Shown: positions 1 to 7,729, counted from the first letter of the stretch. The stretch is DNA of 64,000 nucleotides from an uncultured Anaeroplasmataceae bacterium (GCA_934229535.1 CAKQDS010000008.1:1-64000), one strand, 5' to 3'. Translations and numbers: made by a program. The notes: generated from the sequence alone by a model not told the origin.

Positions 1-7
1 ATAAAGA

Positions 8-34
8 AAATGACACCATTTTAAAGTGTCATTT
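8..34. repeat. Perfect 9-bp inverted repeat, hairpin-forming
   Basis: Arms AAATGACAC (8-16) and GTGTCATTT (26-34) are perfect complements with a 9-nt loop. There is no T tract on the + side; on the - strand the arm runs into TCTTTAT. It could be a weak terminator for something left of the window. Function unassigned. Confidence 0.4.
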
Positions 35-107
35 CAAAAAGTATAATATTGATCTACCCACTTATGAGTAAGAACCGTCAAAAAGGACTGCTTTTTTCAT
101 TTTCTTG

Positions 108-135
108 TTGTTTTAAATTAAAAGTATGATATAAT
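108..135 (+). promoter_or_regulatory. Promoter of tRNA-Gln
   Basis: TATAAT at 130-135 is preceded by TG-A, giving an extended -10 box. TTGTTT at 108-113 lies 16 nt upstream. The tRNA begins 10 nt after the -10 box, as expected for a housekeeping sigma promoter. Confidence 0.75.
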
Positions 136-145
136 TTAAAGAGAT

Positions 146-220
146 AGCGATATAGCCAAGCGGTAAGGCAGAGGACTCTGACTCCTTTACGCGTAGGTTC
201 GAATCCTACTATCGCTGCCA
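146..220 (+). tRNA. tRNA-Gln (anticodon CTG), CCA encoded
   Basis: The acceptor arms AGCGATA (146-152) and TATCGCT (210-216) pair completely. The anticodon stem GAGGA/TCCTT encloses the 7-nt loop CTCTGAC, so the anticodon is CTG, reading CAG. The T arm has the usual GGTTCGAATCC and the 3' CCA is encoded at 218-220. A CTG glutamine tRNA is less usual than TTG in an AT-rich genome. It has its own promoter and terminator. Confidence 0.95.
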
Positions 221-231
221 ACTAAAAACAT

Positions 232-252
232 ACGGCTATTAGGCCGTTTTTT
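232..252 (+). terminator. Rho-independent terminator of tRNA-Gln
   Basis: ACGGC (232-236) and GCCGT (243-247) form a short stem followed by six T residues. Confidence 0.8.
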
Positions 253-343
253 CTTTATATTAGGTATTTAAAATAATTAAAATGAAATATTCCTTTTGAC
301 AAAATTATCTCTAATTGTAATGTATAATTATGATGGTGAGAGG

Positions 344-505
344 ATGAAAAATAAAATTCATTGTTTTTTGTTGATTCTTAATTTATATGTTATATTTGCG
401 GATATATTTTTAGTTAATAAGAATATATGGAATTTGTTGATTTTAATTGTAGTAGCAATTTACACAACAGTTTGTTTCTATGTAACTATTAAAATAAAAA
501 AATGA
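344..505 (+). CDS. Small two-helix membrane protein, unknown
   Basis: A 53-residue protein with two hydrophobic stretches (about residues 5-22 and 27-46) and a lysine-rich C-terminus, so probably a small inner-membrane protein. I start it at ATG 344, behind a GGTGAG ribosome-binding site at 335-340. The longer reading from TTG 296 would begin inside the TTGACA box (296-301) of what looks like its own promoter. The next small membrane gene follows after 10 nt with its ribosome-binding site overlapping this stop, so the two are probably translated together. No family recognised. Confidence 0.55.
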   Translation: MKNKIHCFLLILNLYVIFADIFLVNKNIWNLLILIVVAIYTTVCFYVTIKIKK

Positions 506-515
506 GGTGAAGTAT

Positions 516-776
516 ATGCTTTTTTATGGAAGCTGTTCAATTATAATAGGTATTATTTCAATAGTTTATTGTATTATCAATTATAAGAATTTTATTAAGG
601 ATATGTTAAATTCAGTTTTAACTATCATTTATGGTTCTCTAATGATTAGTACAGGTATATTAGGCTTTATTTTTACTAAATATGAATTGATTTTTATTAT
701 TTTTATGCTTTCAATAAGTGTTTTGTACGCAATTTATATGACATTAATCTATAAAAAAGCAAGAACGCAAAAATAA
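516..776 (+). CDS. Small membrane protein, three predicted helices, unknown
   Basis: An 86-residue hydrophobic protein with about three membrane segments and a basic C-terminal tail. ATG 516 is chosen because GAGGTG (504-509) sits 6 nt upstream; the GTG at 507 would fall inside that ribosome-binding site. It appears to form a bicistron with the 53-residue gene before it. Its last 74 bases overlap, tail to tail, the end of the YlbJ-like gene on the other strand. No family recognised. Confidence 0.55.
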   Translation: MLFYGSCSIIIGIISIVYCIINYKNFIKDMLNSVLTIIYGSLMISTGILGFIFTKYELIFIIFMLSISVLYAIYMTLIYKKARTQK

Positions 777-1617
777 TTATGGCTATATTATAGGTGTAAT
801 AGAAGCATAAGATTATTATTACTATTATTATCTTTTCAAATATTAGCTTAATTGTGCTTATTTCTAAAAATTCTTTTATTTGAAATTGCATACATAATCC
901 TAAAAAGGTTAAAGAGATAATTAGTAAGAAAGTATTATTTGAAACTGATTTTATTGCATATGTTAGCTCAATTAAAAAAAGATATTTTTCTAATTGAGGA
1001 AAGATAAGACTTATCAATGCACAGATACTTGAAAAGAAGGTAATAGTACCAAAAAGATTTAAAGCTATTAGGCTATTATTTTTTATTGAATTGAATAAAT
1101 TTATTTTTGGATTATTTACCTTGCTTATACAATCTTCCATATTTTTATTATAATTTGACGTTTTTAAAAATAAGTAAAATAGGTTACCTAAATAGATAGT
1201 AAGCAAAATTCTAATACCATAGTTATATAAATAAATAATAGATATCATGTAGGAAATCGACATAAAAGATGTTATAGGAATAAGCAGATTTGCCTCATTC
1301 AAATCAATTCTTTCATTTTTTAAGGCTTCATTAATTAATTTGGCATTTGTAGGTGAGCCACAAAAAATGCTTAAAATAATTATTTTTGTCGATTCATAAT
1401 ATTTTAGATTGAATAATTTTTTATTGATTCTATGAAAAAATCTAGCAGTATAATTTATAATATGTGAATCTTTAAATAAATCAATGTATACAAGTGAACA
1501 AAAGATGGTGGGAAATATAAAGAGGATATAGTTTTTAAAGGAAGAGTATAAAAGTGGATTAATTTTTTTTTGATTAGTTAGAAACAAAAAATATAAAAAT
1601 ATAAATATTATTGACAT
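703..1617 (-). CDS. YlbJ-like sporulation integral membrane protein (nucleoside-recognition/Gate family)
   Basis: A 304-residue polytopic membrane protein with about eight hydrophobic segments. Around residues 107-123 it has the motif FCGSPTNAKLINEAL, followed by an asparagine-rich stretch and SFMSISYMI. This matches the glycine-serine-proline loop of the Gate/nucleoside-recognition domain in YlbJ, a sporulation membrane protein of Bacilli and Clostridia. It is about 100 residues shorter than usual YlbJ. The start at 1617 has a clear AAGGAGAT ribosome-binding site. Identification rests on motif resemblance; a paralogue of unknown role is possible. In Bacillus ylbJ is needed for spore cortex formation. 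Confidence 0.65.
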   Translation of the reverse strand: MSIIFIFLYFLFLTNQKKINPLLYSSFKNYILFIFPTIFCSLVYIDLFKDSHIINYTARFFHRINKKLFNLKYYESTKIIILSIFCGSPTNAKLINEALKNERIDLNEANLLIPITSFMSISYMISIIYLYNYGIRILLTIYLGNLFYLFLKTSNYNKNMEDCISKVNNPKINLFNSIKNNSLIALNLFGTITFFSSICALISLIFPQLEKYLFLIELTYAIKSVSNNTFLLIISLTFLGLCMQFQIKEFLEISTIKLIFEKIIIVIIILCFYYTYNIAIIIFAFLLFYRLMSYKLRTKHLLKA

Positions 1618-1706
1618 AGTATCTCCTTATTAAAAATTATATGAAATGATATTTTATTTAATGAATTCTTAATTCGTAAAAAAATGAAAAAAGAAGAAAA
1701 AAAGTC

Positions 1707-1735
1707 TTGTTTTTTTAGTTGTTTTCTATTATAAT
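1707..1735 (+). promoter_or_regulatory. Promoter of tRNA-Arg
   Basis: TTGTTT (1707-1712) and TATAAT (1730-1735) are separated by 17 nt. A second TATAAT follows at 1735-1740. Confidence 0.75.
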
Positions 1736-1764
1736 ATAATTCGGCGATAAAAATATTCAAAATT

Positions 1765-1841
<77 letters not shown>

Positions 1842-1862
1842 TATTTTAAGTTTTTGTCGTTT

Positions 1863-1887
1863 AAAGTGCTTTTTAGCACTTTTTTTA
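1863..1887 (+). terminator. Rho-independent terminator of tRNA-Arg
   Basis: AAGTGCT (1864-1870), loop TTTT, AGCACTT (1875-1881), then a T run. Confidence 0.85.
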
Positions 1888-1944
1888 TTTGTATTTTTAA
1901 TGTTTTTATAATATAATAACCATATATGTTTTTAGAGGTGCAAT

Positions 1945-2694
1945 ATGGAAAAGGAAGAATTTTTAAAAAAGAAAGAAGAAACAGCTATTTTTCTTTTAGA
2001 ATATGAAAAATTTTTAAAAAGTGAAAGATTAATTGATAACATTTATCTTCAAATGTTTGGCGATTTAATGAAGGAAAATATGCGTTTATCAATTTTAGTA
2101 GATAAATATCATAACGCTATTGGAATGAAGGAACGTGGGGATGATATTGAAGATATTAAGAAGATGATAGCTACTGCTTTTAAAGGTGCAGATGATAAAT
2201 ATTCTCAATTCCAAATAAAAATAAGCAATGAAATAAAGAATTCTAAGAATTTAAATCGCTTAAACGTTAATGATTTAAAGAGGATTGAAGAATATTTTGC
2301 TGATAAGTGTATGAAATATCATCCAATACTTGAAATGAGTATTTCTCAGGATATGGAAAGATTATGGCGCTTTTTCGTTTATTTTTATCAAAATAATAAT
2401 TATGAGGGCTTAAAACAAATTGGTGGAGATCTTGAAAATTTTTATAAAGAAGAAAAAAGTGATTTATATCCTAAATATGTAGAATTTTATGAAAATTCCG
2501 TTACATCTTTAAAAAATCAAATGGCTGCTGATATGACTAGATACCCATTTGCTGCAAAAGAAATAATTGAAGATGATATGAAATCTGCTAATGAAACTGC
2601 AAAGTTCCGTCAGTCAATTTCTGATTTGAAGGAAGAAATGCATAAGCAAGAGAAAAGGTATAAAGAATTATATGGGGAAATAGAAGTTTTTTAG
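1945..2694 (+). CDS. Unknown helical protein with C-terminal coiled coil
   Basis: A 249-residue, highly charged, apparently cytosolic and all-helical protein with no signal peptide or membrane helix. The N-terminal 40 residues are lysine/glutamate-rich. The last 35 residues (KFRQSISDLKEEMHKQ and following) look like a coiled coil. The ribosome-binding site GAGGTG lies 5 nt upstream of the ATG. It stands alone between tRNA-Arg and the small-RNA candidate. I do not recognise a family or a catalytic motif. Confidence 0.7.
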   Translation: MEKEEFLKKKEETAIFLLEYEKFLKSERLIDNIYLQMFGDLMKENMRLSILVDKYHNAIGMKERGDDIEDIKKMIATAFKGADDKYSQFQIKISNEIKNSKNLNRLNVNDLKRIEEYFADKCMKYHPILEMSISQDMERLWRFFVYFYQNNNYEGLKQIGGDLENFYKEEKSDLYPKYVEFYENSVTSLKNQMAADMTRYPFAAKEIIEDDMKSANETAKFRQSISDLKEEMHKQEKRYKELYGEIEVF

Positions 2695-2723
2695 GGAGAA
2701 AAGAAAAAAAGTTAAAAAAACTC

Positions 2724-2752
2724 TTGCAATAAAATGTAAAATGTTGTAATAT
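2724..2752 (+). promoter_or_regulatory. Promoter of the multi-hairpin RNA
   Basis: TTGCAA (2724-2729) and TAATAT (2747-2752) are spaced by exactly 17 nt. The predicted transcription start, about 2757-2759, coincides with the first base of the first hairpin arm, which supports an independent RNA starting there. Confidence 0.7.
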
Positions 2753-2756
2753 ATAT

Positions 2757-2903
2757 GTGGTTCTTAAGTGAACCACCCTATCCCAAATATGTGTATGAAA
2801 ATACACAGTGAATTTTTCATAATTCACAATCCCCTTTTATACCTAGGATTTTATCCTAGGTCCCCCCCAGATTTATCAAGGAAGCTTTTGCTTCCTTTTA
2901 TTA
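2757..2903 (+). ncRNA. Candidate small RNA: four hairpins with C-rich linkers plus terminator
   Basis: About 145 nt between a consensus promoter and a terminator, with no plausible ORF. Hairpins: GTGGTTC/GAACCAC (2757-2763/2770-2776); TGTGTAT/ATACACA closing a GAAA tetraloop (2790-2796/2801-2807); GTGAATT/AATTCAC (2808-2814/2821-2827); ACCTAGGAT/ATCCTAGGT (2841-2849/2853-2861). The terminator is GGAAGC/GCTTCC (2880-2885/2890-2895) with a short T run. The unpaired linkers are conspicuously C-rich: CCTATCCC, AATCCCC and a run of seven C. Known anti-Shine-Dalgarno sRNAs of Firmicutes (RsaE/RoxS, csRNAs) expose UCCC motifs between hairpins in this way, so a trans-acting regulator of translation is the leading inference. 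The alternative is an untranslated leader of obg, but the terminator and a second promoter argue against that. Confidence 0.65.
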
Positions 2904-2915
2904 TGTACATATGAT
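2888..2915 (+). promoter_or_regulatory. Probable promoter of obg
   Basis: TTGCTT (2888-2893) and TATGAT (2910-2915) with a 16-nt spacer; TAAAAT at 2915-2920 is an alternative -10. The -35 box lies inside the 3' arm of the small-RNA terminator. Confidence 0.45.
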
Positions 2916-2966
2916 AAAATAAGATTAAGATAAAGAATTAGTAAAAAAGAAATGGAGATGAATAAT

Positions 2967-4247
2967 ATGATGTTTGTCGATCAGGTAAAGATTAGTGTTC
3001 AAGGCGGAACCGGTGGTAATGGTGCTGTTGCATATAGACGAGAGTTAAAGGTAGAACGTGGTGGACCATTTGGTGGAAATGGTGGAAAAGGTGGAAATGT
3101 CATCTTTGTTGGTGATGAAGGACTTTCAACGTTACTAGATCTTAGATATTCTCGATTAATAAAAGGAAATAATGGTGAAAATGGTCGTAATAAAGGAATG
3201 TATGGAGCTTGTGCTAAAAATACATATGTTAGAGTTCCCGTTGGAACAACAATTTACGACGATGATAAAAATATAGTTATTGGTGATATTACTAAAAAGG
3301 GTGATCAGGTTGTTGTAGCCCTTGGTGGACGTGGTGGAAGAGGAAATATGGCATTTGCTTCTAATACTAATAAATGTCCGGATTTTTGTGAAAAGGGTGA
3401 GCCCGGTGAAGAACGTAATTTAAGAGTTGAGCTTAGAGTTTTAGCTGATTGTGGTCTTGTTGGCTTCCCTAGTGTAGGAAAATCAACGATTATATCTGCT
3501 GTTAGTGCAGCTAGACCAAAAATTGCTAGCTATCATTTTACAACTTTGGTTCCTAATTTAGGTATGGTTAGGGTAAATGATGGTAGAAGCTTTGTAATGG
3601 CTGATTTACCGGGGATTATTGAAAATGCTCATAATGGTGCTGGCCTTGGCTTACAATTTTTAAGACATATTGAAAGATGTCGTGTAATTGTTCATGTTAT
3701 AGATATGTCTGGTTCAGAGGGGAGAGATCCTTTCGATGATTATTTAACAATTAACCAAGAATTAAAAGAATACAAGATGAATTTAATTAATAGACCTCAA
3801 ATTGTTGTAGCTAATAAAATGGATTTACCAGAATCAAAGGAGAATCTAGAAAGATTTAAAAAGCTTACAAATATCGAGGTGATTCCTATTAGTGCTTACA
3901 CTAAAGATAATTTAGATGCACTTCTTTATAAGATTGCTGATTTACTTGCTGTTACTAAGGAATTCTCACTTTATGAAGATGATGAAAAGGATTTGGTTGT
4001 TAATTATACATATGAGCCTGAGGAAGCCTTCTTTACAATCGAAAAGATAGGATCAAATGAATGGGACGTTACAGGTGATAAGCTTCATAAACTATTCCTA
4101 ATGACTGATTGGACATCTGATATGTCAATTAATAGATTCATTAGACAATTGCGTAGTCATGGACTTGATGATGCCTTAAGAGATAAGGGCTGCAAAAATG
4201 GTGATACAATTCATATTTATGATTGGGATTTTGAATTCTTTGATTAG
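2967..4247 (+). CDS. obg: GTPase Obg/CgtA
   Basis: Essential ribosome-associated GTPase of 50S assembly and stress signalling. The order is complete: glycine-rich Obg fold (about residues 1-155), G domain with P-loop GFPSVGKST, switch TTLVPNLG, DLPGIIENAHNGAGLG and NKMD, and a C-terminal OCT domain (about 340-426). Length 426 matches the family. I use ATG 2967 (MMFVDQ) because GGAG at 2954-2957 is 9 nt upstream; the earlier ATGs at 2952 and 2958 have no ribosome-binding site. It is followed by a strong terminator. In Bacillus it sits near rplU/rpmA and spo0B; here it is about 8 kb away from them. Confidence 0.97.
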   Translation: MMFVDQVKISVQGGTGGNGAVAYRRELKVERGGPFGGNGGKGGNVIFVGDEGLSTLLDLRYSRLIKGNNGENGRNKGMYGACAKNTYVRVPVGTTIYDDDKNIVIGDITKKGDQVVVALGGRGGRGNMAFASNTNKCPDFCEKGEPGEERNLRVELRVLADCGLVGFPSVGKSTIISAVSAARPKIASYHFTTLVPNLGMVRVNDGRSFVMADLPGIIENAHNGAGLGLQFLRHIERCRVIVHVIDMSGSEGRDPFDDYLTINQELKEYKMNLINRPQIVVANKMDLPESKENLERFKKLTNIEVIPISAYTKDNLDALLYKIADLLAVTKEFSLYEDDEKDLVVNYTYEPEEAFFTIEKIGSNEWDVTGDKLHKLFLMTDWTSDMSINRFIRQLRSHGLDDALRDKGCKNGDTIHIYDWDFEFFD

Positions 4248-4254
4248 TTTTTAG

Positions 4255-4306
4255 AGAAAGTATAATGTTTGTTTTAGATATTTCAAACATTTGCTTTCTT
4301 TTTTTT
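4255..4306 (+). terminator. Rho-independent terminator of obg
   Basis: Two nested stems, AGAAAG/CTTTCT (4255-4260/4294-4299) and ATGTTTG/CAAACAT (4265-4271/4284-4290), followed by a run of T. Confidence 0.8.
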
Positions 4307-4357
4307 GTCCTATAATTAAAAAAAACAAAAAAAACGAAGCTAAAAGTAATTGCTTTC

Positions 4358-4387
4358 ATTGACAAAATTACCAATAAAAATTATAAT
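4358..4387 (+). promoter_or_regulatory. Promoter of the keto-deoxyuronate operon
   Basis: Full-consensus TTGACA (4358-4363) and TATAAT (4382-4387) with an 18-nt spacer. Such a strong promoter for catabolic genes implies repression, consistent with the palindromes immediately downstream. Confidence 0.8.
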
Positions 4388-4394
4388 AGAGGTG

Positions 4395-4426
4395 ATGAAA
4401 AGTTTTTCATACAAATTAAACGTTTA
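4395..4426 (+). promoter_or_regulatory. Two candidate operators at the transcription start
   Basis: ATGAAAA-GT-TTTTCAT (4395-4410) covers the predicted +1 region. TAAACGTTTA (4417-4426) is a perfect palindrome with a central CG, the hallmark of LacI/GalR-family operators; Firmicutes KdgR and CcpA belong to that family. No regulator gene lies in the operon. Binding proteins are inferred only. Confidence 0.5.
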
Positions 4427-4446
4427 TAGAAAGAGGATCTTATAAG

Positions 4447-5097
4447 ATGAAAAAGTTTGATATTTTAAATCAAATCTCTTCTATTGGTGTTGTTGCCGTA
4501 GTAAGAGGAAACAGTAAAGATGAAGCAATTAAGATTGCTGATGCTTGCATTGCTGGTGGAGTTAAGGCTATTGAATTAACCTATACTGTACCTGGTGCTC
4601 GTGGAATTATCGAGACATTAATTGAAAAATATGGTGATCGTAAGGATGTAGTTATCGGTGCAGGTTCAGTATTAGACCCTGAAACTTGTAAGGGTGCTAT
4701 TGAGGCTGGTGCAAAATTTATCGTTGCTCCTTCATTCAATGAAAATGTTGCTAAGCTTGCTAATAGATATCAAATTCCATATATTCCAGGAATTATGACT
4801 GTTAAAGAAGCAGTTACTGCAATGGAAGCTGGTTGTGATGTTATTAAAGCATTCCCAGGAGATATTTTAGGACCTAGATTTGTTAAGGATATTAAGGGAC
4901 CTATTCCATATGCTAATGTAATGCCATCTGGAGGCGTTGATTTAAATAATGTTAAGGATTGGTTCAAGGCTGGCGTAATTGCTGTTTCAGCAGGCTCAAG
5001 CTTAACTGCTGGTGCTAAGAAGGGCGATTTCGAATTAGTAACTAAGACTGCAGAGGCATTTATTGCTGAATTTGAAGCTGCAAAAGCTGCAAAGTAA
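4447..5097 (+). CDS. kdgA: 2-dehydro-3-deoxyphosphogluconate (KDPG/KHG) aldolase
   Basis: Cleaves 2-keto-3-deoxy-6-phosphogluconate to pyruvate and glyceraldehyde 3-phosphate, the last step of the uronate pathway encoded here. At 216 residues it is a normal-length class I aldolase barrel. Visible motifs: VVRGNSKDEA near the N-terminus, IELTYTVPGA with the catalytic glutamate, GAGSVL, the FIVAPSFN region, the Schiff-base lysine in DVIKAFPGD (about residue 138) and MPSGGV at the phosphate site. It is first in the operon, 53 nt after the candidate operators, with AGAGGATC as ribosome-binding site. Confidence 0.93.
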   Translation: MKKFDILNQISSIGVVAVVRGNSKDEAIKIADACIAGGVKAIELTYTVPGARGIIETLIEKYGDRKDVVIGAGSVLDPETCKGAIEAGAKFIVAPSFNENVAKLANRYQIPYIPGIMTVKEAVTAMEAGCDVIKAFPGDILGPRFVKDIKGPIPYANVMPSGGVDLNNVKDWFKAGVIAVSAGSSLTAGAKKGDFELVTKTAEAFIAEFEAAKAAK

Positions 5098-5128
5098 TTT
5101 AAATTACTTGCTGCCCCTAGGAGGCAAA

Positions 5129-6163
5129 ATGAAAGAGAAAATTATTACCTTTGGTGAGATAATGCTTAGATTATCAACACCAGATTATAACACAATTAAT
5201 CAAACAAGATCATTTTTGGTTAATTATGGAGGAGGAGAAGCTAATGTTGCAGTTGCTCTTTCTCATATGGGACATAATGCTTATTTTATGTCAAAACTTC
5301 CACCAAATCAACTTGGCGATGGAGCAATCTCTCATTTAAAAAGCAATGGCGTTAATACTGATTTAATTGTTCGTGGCTCTACAACTCTTGGAATTTATTT
5401 CCTTGAAACAGGCTTTGGTGGCAGACCAAGCAAGGTTATTTATAATCGTAAGCATTCTGCAATAACTAGAGTTGAGGAAAGTGAATTTGATTGGGATAAC
5501 ATTTTTACGGGTGCAACATGGTTTCATGTTAGTGGAATTACGTTAGCACTTGGTGAAAGGGTAAGAAATGTTGCAATGCGAGCTGTAAGAGAAGCTAAAG
5601 CTCATAATGTAAAAGTAAGTTTTGATTTTAACTATCGTGCAAAGCTTTGGACAATCGAGGAAGCGCGCCCTGCATATAAAGAAATTATGAATTATGTTGA
5701 TGTTGTATTTGCTTCTTTTTATGATGCAAATACAATTTTGGAAATTCCTTTAGATGAGGGATGGGAAAATGCTACACTTTCAGAAAAACGTCGAAACGTT
5801 TTTCCTAAGATGATTAAAAAATATAACTTAAGCTATATTTTTGGAACTGATCGTGTTGTATATTCAGCAACTGAAAACTCATTAGCAGGTTATTATTTTA
5901 AACTTAAGGATGAAAAATTAAGCTGGGAATTAACTTTACCTATTCGCTTTAATATTTATGATAGAATTGGTGGCGGTGATGCTTTTGCATCTGGTGTAAT
6001 TCATGGATTATTAAAAAACTTTGATGATCCTCAATATGCTGTAAGATACGGCTTGAATACATCAGTTTTAAAGCATACAATTTCTGGTGATGCATCTATA
6101 TTCAGCTGCGAGGATATAGAAGCATTTATGGCTGCAAATGGTAGTGCTGAGGTTGTAAGATAG
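5129..6163 (+). CDS. PfkB-family sugar kinase, KDG kinase-like (copy 1, divergent)
   Basis: Ribokinase-fold kinase of 344 residues, expected to phosphorylate 2-keto-3-deoxygluconate. It starts at ATG 5129 behind TAGGAGG (5118-5124); the earlier ATG at 5063 is inside kdgA. N-terminal GEIMLRLSTP and YGGGEANVAVA bind sugar, and RIGGGDAFASG carries the catalytic aspartate. It is clearly paralogous to the second kinase of this operon. Where that copy reads GNEEDAE (the Mg/phosphate NxxE motif), this one reads ASFYDAN, so both conserved residues are changed. It may have altered activity, another substrate, or a regulatory role. Confidence 0.85.
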   Translation: MKEKIITFGEIMLRLSTPDYNTINQTRSFLVNYGGGEANVAVALSHMGHNAYFMSKLPPNQLGDGAISHLKSNGVNTDLIVRGSTTLGIYFLETGFGGRPSKVIYNRKHSAITRVEESEFDWDNIFTGATWFHVSGITLALGERVRNVAMRAVREAKAHNVKVSFDFNYRAKLWTIEEARPAYKEIMNYVDVVFASFYDANTILEIPLDEGWENATLSEKRRNVFPKMIKKYNLSYIFGTDRVVYSATENSLAGYYFKLKDEKLSWELTLPIRFNIYDRIGGGDAFASGVIHGLLKNFDDPQYAVRYGLNTSVLKHTISGDASIFSCEDIEAFMAANGSAEVVR

Positions 6164-6176
6164 AGAGGAATATAAG

Positions 6177-6635
6177 ATGATTGTTGGAAAACTTAAATAC
6201 CTATATAGATATAAAGGAATTTCTAAGAATATTGATACAGCAATTGATTACGTACTAAATAATGATTTACTTGCTCTTCCAAAAGGAAAAACAGTAATTG
6301 ATAATGGTAATGTTATTATTAATCGTGATACATATATTGCTAAAGCTAAAGAAGATTGCTTCTTTGAAAATCATGAAAAATTCTTAGACCTACAAATTGT
6401 TTTAAAGGGTAAAGAAGGATTTGCTTATACTGATATTTCAAATCCTACCCTAAAGGTCATTGCACCTTATAATACTGAAAAGGATGTAACAAAATATAGC
6501 TGTGAGGATGGCGTATTTTTTACTCTTGAAGAGGGATTTGCCCTTGTATATCCAGAAGATATTCATTTAGCCAAAATGGATGTTGATGGAAAGACTGTTG
6601 AAAAAGCAGTTGTAAAAATTAAAATTGAAGAATAA
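6177..6635 (+). CDS. YhcH/YjgK/YiaL family protein (DUF386)
   Basis: A 152-residue cupin-like protein. NHEKFLDLQIVLKG in the middle and LVYPEDIHLAKM near the C-terminus are the conserved histidine-bearing motifs of this family, which is common in sialic-acid, uronate and pectin utilisation operons. Biochemical roles proposed for members include sugar epimerisation/isomerisation, but for most the function is unproven. Here it sits between the two sugar kinases with 13- and 17-nt gaps and good ribosome-binding sites, so it probably serves an anomer- or isomer-handling step of the same pathway. Confidence 0.85.
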   Translation: MIVGKLKYLYRYKGISKNIDTAIDYVLNNDLLALPKGKTVIDNGNVIINRDTYIAKAKEDCFFENHEKFLDLQIVLKGKEGFAYTDISNPTLKVIAPYNTEKDVTKYSCEDGVFFTLEEGFALVYPEDIHLAKMDVDGKTVEKAVVKIKIEE

Positions 6636-6652
6636 TAAAGGAGAAAATTAAA

Positions 6653-7678
6653 ATGGCAAAAGTAGTAACTTTAGGCGAAATTATGTTAAGATTATCTACA
6701 CCAGGTAATACACGTTTCGTTCAATCAGATTCATTTGATGTAGTATATGGTGGAGGAGAAGCAAACGTTGCTGTTAGCTGTGCTAATTATGGACATGATG
6801 CATATTTCGTTACAAAGCTTCCAACACATGAAATCGGACAATCTGCAGTTAATGCATTAAGAAAGTATGGCGTACATACTGATTATATTACACGTGGTGG
6901 TAATCGTGTTGGTATTTATTATCTAGAGACTGGTGCTTCAATGCGTGCAAGTAAGGTTATTTATGACCGTGCTGATTCTGCAATTGCTTGTGCAGATCCT
7001 GAAGATTTTGACTTTGATAAGATTATGGAAGGTGCTGATTGGTTCCACTGGTCAGGAATTACTCCAGCTATTTCTGATAAGGCTGCTGAACTTACAAGAT
7101 TAGCTTGTGAGGCTGCAAAGCGTCATGGTGTAACAGTTTCAGTTGACTTAAACTTCCGTAAGAAATTATGGACATCTGAAAAGGCAATTTCTATTATGAA
7201 GCCTTTAATGAAATATGTTGATGTATGTATTGGTAATGAAGAGGATGCTGAACTTTGCTTAGGCTTTAAACCAGATGCAGATGTTAATAGTGGAAAGACT
7301 GATGCTGCAGGATATGAGGGTATCTTCAAGGCAATGGCTAAAGAATTTGGATTTAAGTATGTTGTATCTACATTACGTGAATCATTCTCAGCTACTCATA
7401 ATGGTTGGAAGGCATTAATTTATAATGGTAAGGAGTTCTACCAATCAAAGAGATATGATATTAACCCAATCATTGACCGTGTTGGTGGTGGAGATTCATT
7501 CTCAGGTGGTTTAATCCATGGATTATTAACATATCCAGATGATCAAGGAAAAGCATTGGAGTTTGCTGTTGCAGCATCTGCTTTAAAGCACACTATCAAT
7601 GGCGATTTCAACTTAGTTTCTAAGGCTGAGGTTGAAGCTTTAGCTGGTGGAGACGCATCTGGTCGTGTTCAACGATAA
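6653..7678 (+). CDS. kdgK: 2-dehydro-3-deoxygluconokinase (copy 2, canonical)
   Basis: PfkB/ribokinase-family kinase of 341 residues giving 2-keto-3-deoxy-6-phosphogluconate for KdgA. Motifs are intact: GEIMLRLSTPG, YGGGEANVAVSC, the YYLETGASMRASKVIYDR substrate region, GNEEDAE (NxxE) near residue 183, and RVGGGDSFSGG with the catalytic aspartate near residue 290. It probably arose with copy 1 by tandem duplication. AAAGGAG ribosome-binding site. A 48-nt hairpin separates it from kduI. Confidence 0.92.
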   Translation: MAKVVTLGEIMLRLSTPGNTRFVQSDSFDVVYGGGEANVAVSCANYGHDAYFVTKLPTHEIGQSAVNALRKYGVHTDYITRGGNRVGIYYLETGASMRASKVIYDRADSAIACADPEDFDFDKIMEGADWFHWSGITPAISDKAAELTRLACEAAKRHGVTVSVDLNFRKKLWTSEKAISIMKPLMKYVDVCIGNEEDAELCLGFKPDADVNSGKTDAAGYEGIFKAMAKEFGFKYVVSTLRESFSATHNGWKALIYNGKEFYQSKRYDINPIIDRVGGGDSFSGGLIHGLLTYPDDQGKALEFAVAASALKHTINGDFNLVSKAEVEALAGGDASGRVQR

Positions 7679-7681
7679 TTT

Positions 7682-7729
7682 ATAATTACGATAGGATACT
7701 ACTTTTGTAGTATCTTATCCATTAATTAT
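7682..7729 (+). other. Long intra-operon hairpin without a T tract
   Basis: GATACTAC/GTAGTATC around a TTTT loop, extended outward imperfectly by ATAATT/AATTAT. No U run follows, so it is unlikely to be a simple terminator. It may set mRNA processing or stability between kdgK and kduI. Confidence 0.5.

Noticed and set aside
2588..2827. 79-codon ORF on the - strand across the end of the unknown coiled-coil gene
   Set aside because: No ribosome-binding site, overlaps a real gene and the hairpin RNA; a shadow frame.
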